From NCBI RefSeq assembly GCF_000813325.1, contig NZ_BBQE01000003.1: a DNA stretch of 64,000 nt; one strand, written 5' to 3'. Positions 8,268 through 18,070 of this stretch are shown here, piece after piece (within the stretch, counting starts at the first letter, position 1; the number at the start of each line of letters is the position of its first letter). Source of the stretch: Sulfurospirillum cavolei (lineage in GTDB: Bacteria > Campylobacterota > Campylobacteria > Campylobacterales > Sulfurospirillaceae). The notes under the pieces are model-generated. The model saw only the letters and a list, made by a program, of their open reading frames with translations. It did no database searches and was not told the DNA's origin. The translations under genes and the position numbers were made by a program.

Positions 8268-9625
8268 TAATTTTCTCCTTTAATCGCTGAAAAATTTAAG
8301 ACGCCGATCGCTTTGGCAAGCGTTGCTTTTTCGATATACCAATTGTACAAAGCCTGAATGTACTCTTGCTTGGCATTGGCAAGCGCACTTTGGGCACTCA
8401 AAAGATCCAAAATAGAGCCCACACCCGCCTTATAACGCCCGAATGCCACATTGTGCGAAGCTTCGGCACTCGCAAGCGTATCTTGGCTTGCTTGAATCGT
8501 TTGCGTCTCGCTCACAAGCGTTTGATAGGTTTGATAGACGTTTAAAGCGACGTCTTGGCGTGTCTTTTCGTATTGCGCTTTGCTCAAAAGCACTTGTTCT
8601 TTGGCGGCTTGAACCTTATATTTGGTAGCGTATCCCGTAAAAATAGGAATCGTAACGTACAGTCCGATCGTCGAGGTTCGAGCGTCTTGATCGCTGATTT
8701 TAGAATCGGTATGCCCGATGGAAGAGCTGAGTGAAAAGTAAGGCTTCCCGTCGGCTTTTGCGGCAACGACTTCGGCTTCGTTAGCTTTAATTTTTGCCTC
8801 CGCCGCTACCAGATCGGGGTGTTTTGTCTGCGCTTCATCCATCATCGCATGAACGTTTTTTACAAAATCTTGCGTCGGAGGATTTAGGGAAGGCTCAAAC
8901 AATGCAACGCTTGCATCGGGAGCAAAGCCCAAAACCGATGCCAACGTTCCTTGCGCACTTCGAAGATTACCTTCGGCTTTAATGCGCGTTAATACCGCTT
9001 GCGAATACGCCGTTTTTGCCTGTAACATATCCGCTTGGGTTGCCGTTCCGACGCGAAGTCGAACTTCTGAAGCAGTTAAACTCTCTTTGGCGTAACGCTC
9101 TGCTTCGACTGCCGCGTCTAGAGAGGCTTTAGAGCCGAAAAGCGAATAATATGCCTGTAACGCCTCTAAAAAAACCGCTTGAACGGTACCGTCGTTTGAA
9201 GCGGCGGCGGCATTTAAAAGTTGCTGTGCGCTTTGCTCGTTCGCATCGCGTTTTCCAAAATCATACAACAAATACGAAAGTTCCAATGCCGCTTTATCGA
9301 CGCGACCCGAAGCATATTTCTCCGAACTTTCGGTTTGAGCACTCGAACCCGTCGCATCGATCGTCGGTAAAAACGAAGATCGAGCTTGTCCGACAAGTGC
9401 GGCTTGATACAAAAGAGACTGCCATGCAATTTGCGTTTGCGGATTGCGACACAACGCTAGATTGACGACGTCTTCAAGGGATAACGTCCGCTGGGTATCC
9501 ACCTTTTCACAAGAAAGCACGGAAGAAGGCGGAAGCAACTTGTGAGTCTCGAAAGGATCATTATCGCTTGCATACGCTAAGCTCACGGCTAGCAAAAACC
9601 CCCATCCATATAAACGCATCGGCAT
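8267..9625 (-). CDS. TolC-family outer-membrane efflux protein
   Basis: A 452-residue outer-membrane factor with a signal peptide ending near AYASDND, followed by two homologous TolC halves rich in long coiled-coil helices. Conserved features include LSLEDVVNLALCRNPQ near residue 50 and RYKAGVGSILDLLSAQSALANAKQ in the second half. It is first in the efflux operon, so the unit encodes its own outer-membrane channel. Start choice is between ATG 9625 and ATG 9619. The upstream region is shared with the divergent TonB-dependent receptor. Confidence 0.9.
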   Translation of the reverse strand: MPMRLYGWGFLLAVSLAYASDNDPFETHKLLPPSSVLSCEKVDTQRTLSLEDVVNLALCRNPQTQIAWQSLLYQAALVGQARSSFLPTIDATGSSAQTESSEKYASGRVDKAALELSYLLYDFGKRDANEQSAQQLLNAAAASNDGTVQAVFLEALQAYYSLFGSKASLDAAVEAERYAKESLTASEVRLRVGTATQADMLQAKTAYSQAVLTRIKAEGNLRSAQGTLASVLGFAPDASVALFEPSLNPPTQDFVKNVHAMMDEAQTKHPDLVAAEAKIKANEAEVVAAKADGKPYFSLSSSIGHTDSKISDQDARTSTIGLYVTIPIFTGYATKYKVQAAKEQVLLSKAQYEKTRQDVALNVYQTYQTLVSETQTIQASQDTLASAEASHNVAFGRYKAGVGSILDLLSAQSALANAKQEYIQALYNWYIEKATLAKAIGVLNFSAIKGEN

Positions 9626-9982
9626 ATCCCATACAATAATTCAATTTACGTAATTATAACCATTGAAATGTTAATACATTGTTTACAAAGCGATTTTATC
9701 GCATCAAGCAGGTACGGAATCATTCTTGCATTGTTGCCCAACAAAAGACGTCGATCGCGTGCGCTTTTGCATATTTAAGGACATCTTAACGATAGGAATT
9801 TTATCATAGCGTTATATTATTATTAATATAGAGTCAATTTAACCTTCTTTTCTGAACGTCTCGGATGTTTACATGTTAAACATATGCCCTTTACATGCGT
9901 TAGTGCAAAAGAAGAGATCAACCATGATTTGATTGTTACGCGTTATATATAAAAATACATAAACTGGGGGAGGTTCTTTTTA
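9626..9982. promoter_or_regulatory. Divergent intergenic region between efflux operon and TonB receptor
   Basis: This 357-base AT-rich gap has no credible ORF. It should hold both divergent promoters. A dyad GTTTACATGTTAAAC lies at about 9868-9882, and AT-rich tracts (TTATATTATTATTAATATAG near 9811) could serve as promoter elements. A strong ribosome-binding site (GGGGGAGG, about 9965-9972) precedes the receptor start. I could not recognise a Fur box or a cobalamin riboswitch. Confidence 0.5.
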
Positions 9983-12235
9983 ATGAAAAAACAGGTTCAA
10001 ACGGCATTCGTGCTGAGTCTTGTCGCGGCATGTACGCTTCACGGACAAGATTCATACACGCTAGGAGAAGTCGTCGCAACGGGGAAAACGGGAAGTGCTA
10101 CGGCATTTGAAACGCAAGGTAAAGAGAATATCAATTCGCAGGGTTATAACAAAGATGCCATTGAGCTTTACAGCGGACCGATCGGTATGTCCGCACTGAA
10201 AGTCGTCGGCATGTCGCCTTCGGTCGATTACCAACCGGCGGAAGTCTTCGGATCGAATGAAACATCGTTTCATGATCCTTTGCGTATCCGAGGCAAAAGC
10301 CAATCAGGCCCCGGCGGCGTTTACATGTTAGAATCGCTTCCGATCAGCGGTAATCCGGGCGGCGGAAAAACAATGTTCGATCTTGAAAATATTGCCTGGA
10401 TCGATTTGTACAAAGGCTATATGCCCGTCGATAAAAGCCTTGGCTTTTCCAACCTCATCGGAAAAGTCGATATGATCGTCGATCGACCGAAAAAAGAGAT
10501 GGAAACGACGGTTTCTCAAACCGTGGGTTCGGATAACGCCCTACGCACCTTCTTACGCTTCGATACGGGGCAGATGGGAGACGTATCGGCTTTTGGATCG
10601 GTTTCTAAAACCACGGGAGACAAATGGAAAGGCGAAGGCGATCTGGATCGAACCAACGTTATGTTAGGCATGACGTATACGCCTAACGACAATTTCAAAA
10701 CGGAACTTTTCTTCATTCACAGCGAAGACGACCACCATAACTACTATAGTCTTTCTTACGCCGAAGCGAAAAACCTTGATGCCTATTATAAAAAAGATTG
10801 GAATACCGCCTATCCTACAAGCAAAAATGCAAACTATTACGACTGGAACCGACAATCTTTCACCGATGACGTCGTAACGGCAAATTTTGAATACCGCTTT
10901 GCCAACGACTCCGTATTAAGCTTCAAGCCTTATTACTCGAAAGATAAAGGCGAATATTGGTTTACCAACACGCCGACAAGCCCTACGACGTCTCCCGTGA
11001 CGCAATGGTTAGTCGATCATGAACGTTACGGAGCGGTTTTGGCGTATGAAATACCGATTATCGAAGAGATGGCGATGAAAATCGGCTATTGGTACGGAAA
11101 ACAAGACTTACCAGGACCTCCGACCAGTCGTAGGGTTTACGGCGTAACATCGACGGGAGCACTCAAATACAACGGATGGGGAATGCTAGCCGAAGAGTCT
11201 TCTCACGAATTTAGTTCTCCGTTTATACAATTTAGCGGCGATATTAACGACTTCAGTTACGCTTTCGGGTTACGATATCTTGACTTTACGTTGGCAAAAA
11301 TCAATAGTCATAGCGCCAACGCAACCGGTTCATCTATAAGTTACGATTACGATACCGCATTAGGACAAATTCCGCTGGATCCTTGGTCGAGCGTCGCTTC
11401 CAAAAACTTTACAGAATGGTTACCGAGTGCGTATTTAGGCTATAAACTCACGCCCAATACCGAAATCTATTTTGATTACGGCAGAAGTTACGGATACGAC
11501 GTCAACCTCTTTCCTTCGTACATCTCAGGACGTGCGACGTATGTCGGAAAACATGTCACGCTTCAACAGTTATGGGATAAACAAGAGTTAGAGATTTCGG
11601 ACAACTTCGACATCGGACTGAAGTATAAAGTGGGCGATATCGTCTTGGCACCGAATCTTTTTTATACCAAAGTTTCCGGTAAACAAGCCACCGTTTACGA
11701 TACGCAATACGGCGTCAAATACCCGACCAATAACATCGATGCCGCAAGTTACGGTGCCGAATTTGCGATTAGCGGTGCATTGAGCGAGCATTTCGACTTC
11801 TTGGCAAGTGCATTTTACAATCGTTACTACTATACCGATGAGTTCCAAACAACGGCGACCGCTACGACGTCTATTAAAAACAATCAAGTTCCCGACGCTC
11901 CGATGCACGGACTTAAAGGTTCAATGACGTATAAAATCGGAAGTTGGAAATTTACGCCGATCGTTCGCTACACGGCAAGCAGATACGGAACGGTCGATCA
12001 TACGGAAGAGATTCCCTCTTTTACGACGGTCGATTTCAACGTCGATTACAAATTACCTAAAATACAAGGGTTTAAAGAGGGTAACGTACAGTTAAATCTG
12101 GTCAATCTTTTGGACAGAGAATACATTGCGTCCATTATTACTCCGGACAATGCTCTTTCTGCCGACGGTGTAACCACCTCTTACTTAACGGGTGCGCCTT
12201 TCGGTGCTTACGTAAGCGTTACGCTTAAATTCTAA
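9983..12235 (+). CDS. TonB-dependent outer-membrane receptor
   Basis: A 750-residue receptor: signal peptide (MKKQVQTAFVLSLVAACTLHG), TonB-box-like segment (YTLGEVVATGK, residues ~26-36), plug domain with DPLRIRGKSQSGPGGVYMLE, and a C-terminal barrel rich in alternating aromatics ending in phenylalanine (YVSVTLKF), the usual outer-membrane insertion signal. Motifs such as YFDYGRSYGYD and LNLVNLLDREY are typical of the family. Its ligand (siderophore, cobalamin, metal chelate or other) cannot be read from sequence, and no exbBD-tonB or ABC importer adjoins it. Confidence 0.9.
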   Translation: MKKQVQTAFVLSLVAACTLHGQDSYTLGEVVATGKTGSATAFETQGKENINSQGYNKDAIELYSGPIGMSALKVVGMSPSVDYQPAEVFGSNETSFHDPLRIRGKSQSGPGGVYMLESLPISGNPGGGKTMFDLENIAWIDLYKGYMPVDKSLGFSNLIGKVDMIVDRPKKEMETTVSQTVGSDNALRTFLRFDTGQMGDVSAFGSVSKTTGDKWKGEGDLDRTNVMLGMTYTPNDNFKTELFFIHSEDDHHNYYSLSYAEAKNLDAYYKKDWNTAYPTSKNANYYDWNRQSFTDDVVTANFEYRFANDSVLSFKPYYSKDKGEYWFTNTPTSPTTSPVTQWLVDHERYGAVLAYEIPIIEEMAMKIGYWYGKQDLPGPPTSRRVYGVTSTGALKYNGWGMLAEESSHEFSSPFIQFSGDINDFSYAFGLRYLDFTLAKINSHSANATGSSISYDYDTALGQIPLDPWSSVASKNFTEWLPSAYLGYKLTPNTEIYFDYGRSYGYDVNLFPSYISGRATYVGKHVTLQQLWDKQELEISDNFDIGLKYKVGDIVLAPNLFYTKVSGKQATVYDTQYGVKYPTNNIDAASYGAEFAISGALSEHFDFLASAFYNRYYYTDEFQTTATATTSIKNNQVPDAPMHGLKGSMTYKIGSWKFTPIVRYTASRYGTVDHTEEIPSFTTVDFNVDYKLPKIQGFKEGNVQLNLVNLLDREYIASIITPDNALSADGVTTSYLTGAPFGAYVSVTLKF

Positions 12236-12243
12236 AACGCGTT

Positions 12244-12280
12244 CACTTTGCCTTACATGTCAGAATGTTAAGGCAAAGTG
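12244..12280 (+). terminator. Bidirectional hairpin between the TonB receptor and the RND exporter genes
   Basis: A perfect 12-bp inverted repeat, CACTTTGCCTTA / TAAGGCAAAGTG, lies between convergent genes. The CTTACATGT 9-mer falls across the left arm and loop. No long T-run follows on the plus strand, so termination efficiency is uncertain. Confidence 0.6.
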
Positions 12281-12298
12281 CTCTCAAAAACGTGTAAG

Positions 12299-14782
12299 CT
12301 ACTTTTTGAGCTTAGGCTTGCCGAACGGTTTGAAAAAAAGAACTAAAAACGGCGAGAAAAGTAAATCCGAGACGATGGCAACCAGTAAAACAAGCACCGT
12401 CAAAAGACCGAAAATCAGCGTCGGAATGAAGTTGGACGTAACCAAAACCAAAAACCCGATAATCGTCGCCAACGAGTAGTAAAACATACCGAATGCTATC
12501 GTACCGTGCGCACGATGCATCGAAGCGACATAATCGCCATCACGCGCAAGTTCTTCTCTAAAGCGGTAATAGTAATGAATGGTATTGTCCACCGTAATAC
12601 CTAAGGCGATCGAGGCAATCGTAATGCTCATCATATCCAAAGGAATATCGAAAATTCCCATAATGCCGAAAATAACGCTTACGGGAACCATATTGACGAT
12701 CATCGCAACCGTCGCGATTTTAAACGAGCGAAATAAAAATAAAAACATACCGCCCAAAGAGAGCAGTGCAAACCCTAAGGTTGAAATTTGCGAGCTGAAA
12801 AGCGATTGAAGCATATTGTTGTACAGCACCATCATACCGACTAATTTATAATTCTCGACCTCTAAACCGACTTTCGTATGCAGCTCGGTTTGAATACGCT
12901 CTAAAAGTTCGTTACGATGCAAATTCGGATTGGAGTCCACGACGCGAATCACGAAGCGCGCTTCGTTATGTTCGATATTGACAAAAGGCGAAATCAGCAA
13001 TCGCTTGTCTTTTTCGGGAAGTTGGTTGTACAAAAGCGCCAACTCTACGCCGTCAAAATCCTTTCCGTCCTTTAAAATACGTCCGACTTTAGAGAGTGTC
13101 CCCAAAGAGGAAACATGCCCGACTTCGGGCAGTGAGAGCAAGTAGTCGTGTACTTTTAAAATCGTCTCCATTTTCTGTGCGGTAAACCAATACTGCGCTT
13201 TGTCGTCCATAGCGTTAAATTCGGCTTCAAAACTATCCATCGGCGTTGCCGCACTCGAATTTGACGTCGTCTCTTCTGCCGTTTTCGGGAATTTTACGAC
13301 CACTTCAAGCGGTGTCGTTCCGCCTAAATTATTGTCGATTTTATCCATGCCTTTATAAATTTCGGTACCTTTTTTAAAATAGTTGATAAAACTATTTTCT
13401 ACGACAAGGTGCGTGACGCCGTATCCGCTAAAGACAAAAAGCCCGATCACGACGGTAATAATGATTTTTCCGTGATGCTCGACGATGCGAGCGAACGTTT
13501 GGTTAAGCGTAAAGAGATGATCGAAAGTCAATACCGGAGGCTCTTTTTTGAGCAACATCATCATCGCCGGAAAGAGCAAATACGCGGCAATCAACGAAAC
13601 GGTCACGCCGATATTCATCATATTTCCCAAATCGATGATCGGTAAAATATCACATGTCATTAACGAACCGAATCCCGCAACAGACGTTAAAATAACGAAT
13701 ACGGAAGGAACACTCATCCGACCCAACGTAATTTCGAGCAATTCTTGTTGCGAAGCGTTCGGATAAAGCGCGTACTCTTCGCGGTAACACACAATCAAGT
13801 GAATGACCAAGGAAAGCGTGGTAATCAGCTGCATCGCAACGTAATTGGAAGAGATGACGGTCACTTCCAAACCCAAAAGTGCATTAATTCCCGTCGTTAC
13901 GACGACGGCGACGAACGATACGACGATGGGAAGCACGACAAAGCGCATCTGCCTAAAGATGACCCAAAGAACCAAAAGCATAATGACCAAGATAGCTCCG
14001 CCGTAGATAGCGATGTCGTCTTTAACGAAATGAATCATATCGTCTGCGATCATCATGACGCCGCCTAAAAAGAGTTCACCCGTCGGCTGATAAGGCTTGA
14101 GCGCCTCTCGAACGTTAACGATCAGTTGGTGCGTGGACTCGCGCGAACTGTCGCGGTACGCCTTAAACTCGGCTTTGACGGATTCGAACGCTCGGGTTTC
14201 TTCCGCAGTTAAAGCGCGTTCTTGCGAAAGCGTCAACCATTCGTTACGCTTACCCAAAAGCTCCGTATACCGCGCGTCGTCTTTGAGATTGACCACCACG
14301 GCCGTTGTTTTAAAATCACGGCTTACGAGATTGGCGGCATACAAAGGGCTTGTCGTCAGCTCTTCTTGAACCATGCTTTTATTGATGTCGGAAGTAGCGA
14401 TCGTTCGTACGTTAGAGACGACGTCTTGAACTTTTTGCGGCGGACTTTGCAATAAAGGAACGTCAAGAAGCGACGTGACACTTTCAACGCCTTCAATTTT
14501 GAGTAAATCGTTTTTAAGACTTTGAATCGTCTTAAGGGTTGCATCGTCCAGCAAAGACGCTTTCGGGCTAAACGAAATAACGAGGTAATCGGGACTAATA
14601 TAGCGTCCGTGAACTTCTCGCGTCAACTTCAAATCTTGATCGTTTTCCAAGAGCAACGTTTCGGCCGAAGCGTCGATGCTCAAATCGCGGGCATAATAGC
14701 CGAAAATGCCCGTTAAAATTGCTAACGCAAGCAAAACGAATTTAAAATGCGTCGTAATAAAATGAATGTACAGTTTGATCAT
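12299..14782 (-). CDS. RND/MMPL-family exporter
   Basis: An 827-residue inner-membrane protein with two homologous halves, each with a large periplasmic loop and a block of about five or six helices (near residues 255-430 and 640-815), as in MMPL/HpnN-type RND exporters that move lipids or hydrophobic compounds. Motifs include GVTVDNTIHYYYRFREEL in the second half, the acidic-residue helix typical of the proton relay. ATG 14782 was chosen because the first transmembrane segment starts just after it and a GAGAG lies upstream; the longer ORF to 14833 adds a non-hydrophobic tail. No fusion protein adjoins it. The lpxR-like gene lies upstream on the same strand behind its own terminator. Confidence 0.82.
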   Translation of the reverse strand: MIKLYIHFITTHFKFVLLALAILTGIFGYYARDLSIDASAETLLLENDQDLKLTREVHGRYISPDYLVISFSPKASLLDDATLKTIQSLKNDLLKIEGVESVTSLLDVPLLQSPPQKVQDVVSNVRTIATSDINKSMVQEELTTSPLYAANLVSRDFKTTAVVVNLKDDARYTELLGKRNEWLTLSQERALTAEETRAFESVKAEFKAYRDSSRESTHQLIVNVREALKPYQPTGELFLGGVMMIADDMIHFVKDDIAIYGGAILVIMLLVLWVIFRQMRFVVLPIVVSFVAVVVTTGINALLGLEVTVISSNYVAMQLITTLSLVIHLIVCYREEYALYPNASQQELLEITLGRMSVPSVFVILTSVAGFGSLMTCDILPIIDLGNMMNIGVTVSLIAAYLLFPAMMMLLKKEPPVLTFDHLFTLNQTFARIVEHHGKIIITVVIGLFVFSGYGVTHLVVENSFINYFKKGTEIYKGMDKIDNNLGGTTPLEVVVKFPKTAEETTSNSSAATPMDSFEAEFNAMDDKAQYWFTAQKMETILKVHDYLLSLPEVGHVSSLGTLSKVGRILKDGKDFDGVELALLYNQLPEKDKRLLISPFVNIEHNEARFVIRVVDSNPNLHRNELLERIQTELHTKVGLEVENYKLVGMMVLYNNMLQSLFSSQISTLGFALLSLGGMFLFLFRSFKIATVAMIVNMVPVSVIFGIMGIFDIPLDMMSITIASIALGITVDNTIHYYYRFREELARDGDYVASMHRAHGTIAFGMFYYSLATIIGFLVLVTSNFIPTLIFGLLTVLVLLVAIVSDLLFSPFLVLFFKPFGKPKLKK

Positions 14783-14907
14783 ATTATGAACTCTCGTTTC
14801 TAAATCGTGACATGTAAGATAAATGGGCTTCAAAAGAGGCGAAAATGGTGACGAGCCCTGTGATTTTGCGGTATTTTAGCCTAAATTAACTTATAGGAAA
14901 TACGCAA

Positions 14908-14946
14908 CGTCGGTCTTGAAAAAGCAATGCCCTTGAAAGACCGACG
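14908..14946 (-). terminator. Terminator downstream of the lpxR-like gene
   Basis: A 10-bp inverted repeat (CGTCGGTCTT / AAGACCGACG) lies eight bases beyond the lpxR-like stop codon. It separates that gene from the RND exporter gene on the same strand. Confidence 0.65.
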
Positions 14947-14953
14947 CCGAGGT

Positions 14954-15907
14954 TTAATCCCACTTCCAAACAAGACCGATGCCGCCGGTTTGCTCATTGC
15001 TCGAATGCTTCGTTCCTTTCATGTCGGTATCGACCGATTTGAGGTAAAACGAAAGTTTAACATCGGACCATAAAAGATCTAAAGCGAGTTTTTCGCCGAC
15101 CATATTGTCAAGCTTATCGAGTCGATACCCTTCGTCGATTGCCTCGTCGATTAAATAATAGGTATGAAATTTATTGTAAAATACCCCCAAAGACACGGCC
15201 CACGTAAAACTCTTTTGCGGTTCGTAATTAAGAAGAGCGCTTTCGTTGGCACCGATGAAATTTCCCGCCGTACTGAAACTACGCATTGCTTTACTGCTGA
15301 GTCGTAACGTCGTACCCGCCAACGCTCCGGTATAAAAATTGCCAAGATCGGCTTTGGCGTTCGTCGTCCAATCAAAGCTTAAATCGCCGAGCGATACGGG
15401 ATCGGTTTTATACCCTATTTGATACGACGCGCCGTACAAAAATTCATCTCGAAGCTGATTGTCCCAGCCTTCGGGCTTATCGAACCTAAAGACGGTATGA
15501 AAACGCTTTTGCAGGGTATCGGCTTGCGTAGAAGGTCCGACCATTCCTACATTAAGTCCAACCTCATGGAAAACATTGGCGGAAGATTTATACGCGAGAA
15601 AATTGAAATCAAGATAACCCGCATAGGGTAAATCATCTAAATCTCGCGTACGGATATCTTTATTTTCGGGAGTAAATATCGCATGCGAAAGTGACAAAGC
15701 GACATTTTTCTGCCCCAAATCGATAAAACTCAAAAGATCCGGAAACGTCGTATCGGCATCACTCATCCACGTCATATACATTCCGTTGGTATAATGATGA
15801 TCCTGCCCCACGATAGCGTCGTTTTCCAAAACCAAAGAAACGGTATCGGCTCGTGCCCATGAGCATATTAAAACCGCCAAACTTACAGTCAAGATATTTT
15901 TTTTCAT
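14954..15907 (-). CDS. LpxR-like outer-membrane lipid A 3'-O-deacylase (DUF2219)
   Basis: A 317-residue protein with a signal peptide (ending near SWARAD) and the LpxR family landmarks: LVLENDAIVGQDHHYTNG (Asn, Asp and YTNG), LSHAIFTPENKDIRTRDLDD, then LPYAGYLDFNF, and VGPSTQADTLQ. LpxR proteins are 12-stranded outer-membrane barrels that remove the 3'-acyloxyacyl chain of lipid A using a His/Asp/Asn calcium-dependent site, and those residues are present. The C-terminus ends IGLVWKWD instead of the usual aromatic. The role in lipid A remodelling is inferred from the family. Confidence 0.82.
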   Translation of the reverse strand: MKKNILTVSLAVLICSWARADTVSLVLENDAIVGQDHHYTNGMYMTWMSDADTTFPDLLSFIDLGQKNVALSLSHAIFTPENKDIRTRDLDDLPYAGYLDFNFLAYKSSANVFHEVGLNVGMVGPSTQADTLQKRFHTVFRFDKPEGWDNQLRDEFLYGASYQIGYKTDPVSLGDLSFDWTTNAKADLGNFYTGALAGTTLRLSSKAMRSFSTAGNFIGANESALLNYEPQKSFTWAVSLGVFYNKFHTYYLIDEAIDEGYRLDKLDNMVGEKLALDLLWSDVKLSFYLKSVDTDMKGTKHSSNEQTGGIGLVWKWD

Positions 15908-16280
15908 TCGTTACCTAACATGCTGAACATTTTAAAAGCTAAATTATATCCCAAGAGTCCTATTTTCAGACTTATACACTATAAATTGCCCTCATTCAAC
16001 ACGCCTCAAGGCTTGGGTACAATTTTACCGGGATGATATTGTGTATTAGAAATTGTGAGCAAATATGTGTAATTATCTTATAGGGAAGAATGATGCAAAT
16101 ATTAAACGCCGAATCTGTTGGGTCATAAACTCCGTTCAATGATACTCTAAAAATATGCTCGGTATTGCAGAGGGCTAAAGAATCGAAAAAGAGCAACATT
16201 TTTGAGCAAGTTACGTAACGTTTTGGGCACAGTAAAATTTCGACTGTCTCAAAGTGCCTATTTATGGGGAATAAAAACAT
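15908..16280. other. Left chromosomal flank of the integrated elements, no supported gene
   Basis: About 370 bases without a convincing gene. A 119-codon minus-strand ORF (15996-16355) runs through the attachment core and shows no family features. Short runs resemble decayed coding sequence, but no protein could be recognised. This was presumably the DNA downstream of the tRNA-Ser 3' end before integration. Its last bases (GGGGA, 16266-16270, and ATG 16279) may donate translation signals to the integrase fragment. Confidence 0.5.
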
Positions 16281-17808
16281 GGTGGCGGACAGAGAGGGAG
16301 GGGAAGCAACTTCACTCTCAAAACCCCTAAAAATAGCCACTCTTACCAATTCCAAGAAAAACTGCTATGTCAATTTTAGCAAAAATAACATTAAAAACTA
16401 TGACAGTTTAAGATTGTACAGAGTTAAAAACAACTATTATTACAGAAGAACTATAAATAAAAAAACTTATAGGGTATCACTTCACACAAAAGATATAATT
16501 CAAGCAAAAGTCCTCAAAAAAGAGCTAAACCTTTTGGAAGATATGGAGTTTATACAAATGGCAGAAGAAAACAAGCATAAAAAAATCATTGAAGCAAAAA
16601 TAGGTTCTAATCTTGAGTTTGCAGGTGAAGAATTAGAAAAAATCTTTGAAATTGCTACCCATACTCTCAAAAGAAACCCAAGTATGCTAAAAGCAATAGC
16701 AGAAGAAAAACAATTAATAGAACAAACAACCTACAAAATAGCAAAGAAAAATGAGCTTGAAGAGATATTGCAAAAACTTGACACTATCAACTCAAATCAA
16801 AGCACTAACACCCAACCAAACAAAGACAGTGAAATAATTGAAAAAAGTTTATTAATCTCACAAGATTTTGATAAATATTATAATGATTTTGTAGAGTACA
16901 AAATCAAGAGTGACAAAATATCTAAAAGCTCTGGAAAGTCATATGCCTCTGCAAAAAACTATCTCAAATATTTTATGACACAAGAGACAATTTTTAACTT
17001 TTCTTTTTTTAAAGATATTCAAAAAAAACTACAAGAATTGCCAGCTAACTTTTTCAAGTATAAAAAGTATTATGATAAGAGTTTTAATGAAGTTTTAGAA
17101 CTAAAAAAAACAGAAGATTATAATACACTTAGCAGTAAAACAGTCAATAACCACATGAGTACTTATAGATTATTTTTTGATTATTTAATTTATGAAGAAA
17201 TATTTCAAGACAACCCATTAAAGAATATAAAATCACTCAAAGAAGACGAGGAAGACAATTCCTATATTGAATACTCACAAGAAGAACTAACCAATATTTT
17301 TAATTCTAAAATGCCAAAACCTTATTTAAATATGTGTAAATTTGCACTTTACACTGGAATGAGAATTGGAGAGGTTTTATCTATCAAGAAAAATGACATT
17401 GAAGGCAGTTTTATCTATATAACCCTAAAAGACACAAGTAAGAAAAAACACACAAGAATGGTGCCCATTCACATTAATTTAATTAATACTATTGAAGAAC
17501 AAAAGAAAAAAAATCATGGTGAATACCTATTTTTTACTGGAAACACAGTAAGAGAAGTTGATAACATTGGTAGACAAGTTAGAAGACACTTAACAAAAAT
17601 TGTGAATGAAGAATACAAAACTTTTCATTCTTTTAGAAAAAACTTTTCCCAAGAAATTGAAGTACACACCATGAGTGAAGAAAAAACAAAAAAATATCTC
17701 ATGGGTCATTCTTTCAAAAAAGATGTCACTCAAACTACTTATAACAGAGGTAAAATCAATGAGGAAAAACTAATAGATTGTATCAATCAAATCACATTTA
17801 CATATTAA
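16279..17808 (+). CDS. Tyrosine integrase of element 1, interrupted at its attachment site
   Basis: About 509 residues in the integrated state. It has an N-terminal arm-binding-like segment (LYRVKNNYYYRRTINKKTYR), a SAM-like core-binding domain (~residues 215-310) and a catalytic domain with Arg in YTGMRIGEVLSIKK, Lys in DTSKKKHTRMVPIH, HSFRKNF (HxxR), MGHSFKKD and the nucleophile in TTYNRGK. The ORF runs in frame through attL into chromosomal DNA; ATG 16279 (GGGGA eight bases upstream) and ATG 16264 are possible host-supplied starts. The first downstream ATG would delete the arm-binding segment. The native start appears to be the 22256 ORF at the other end of the element, which joins in frame on excision, giving about 535 residues. 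Confidence 0.85.
   Translation: MVADREGGEATSLSKPLKIATLTNSKKNCYVNFSKNNIKNYDSLRLYRVKNNYYYRRTINKKTYRVSLHTKDIIQAKVLKKELNLLEDMEFIQMAEENKHKKIIEAKIGSNLEFAGEELEKIFEIATHTLKRNPSMLKAIAEEKQLIEQTTYKIAKKNELEEILQKLDTINSNQSTNTQPNKDSEIIEKSLLISQDFDKYYNDFVEYKIKSDKISKSSGKSYASAKNYLKYFMTQETIFNFSFFKDIQKKLQELPANFFKYKKYYDKSFNEVLELKKTEDYNTLSSKTVNNHMSTYRLFFDYLIYEEIFQDNPLKNIKSLKEDEEDNSYIEYSQEELTNIFNSKMPKPYLNMCKFALYTGMRIGEVLSIKKNDIEGSFIYITLKDTSKKKHTRMVPIHINLINTIEEQKKKNHGEYLFFTGNTVREVDNIGRQVRRHLTKIVNEEYKTFHSFRKNFSQEIEVHTMSEEKTKKYLMGHSFKKDVTQTTYNRGKINEEKLIDCINQITFTY
16281..16299. repeat. attL of element 1 (tRNA-Ser 3'-end repeat, copy 1)
   Basis: Nineteen bases, GGTGGCGGACAGAGAGGGA, identical to the intact tRNA-Ser 3' end at 32327-32345. 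The match stops here and element-specific sequence (GGGGAAGCAAC) follows. The repeat is read in frame as V-A-D-R-E-G by the integrase ORF. Confidence 0.9.
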
Positions 17809-17837
17809 CCAACCCCAAAGGCACCCAACACCCCAAA

Positions 17838-17861
17838 CCCCTGCCCTAAAGGGCTTAGGGG
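17838..17861 (+). terminator. Terminator after the element 1 integrase
   Basis: A GC-rich hairpin in AT-rich DNA (CCCCTGCCCT AA AGGGC TT AGGGG, with a TT bulge), followed by CTTTTGT, about 30 bases past the integrase stop. Confidence 0.7.
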
Positions 17862-18070
17862 CTTTTGTAAAGGTGTTATTTAGTGATTTCTTAAAGATAA
17901 ACTACTCTACTCTCAAAACATAATTCTAATCACTTCCAAACTTTTTTAAACTTTTTTATAACAAATCTCATTTTTTTCATTTTTCAATCTATAATTAAAA
18001 AGGGTAAAAGGGTAAAAGGTGGTTTTAATAACCTAACAAATATCTCAAAACTAAAGAAAGGAGATAAAAC

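Noticed and set aside
15996..16355. 119-codon minus-strand ORF across the left att site
   Set aside because: No family features, runs through element, att core and host DNA, and overlaps the integrase ORF.
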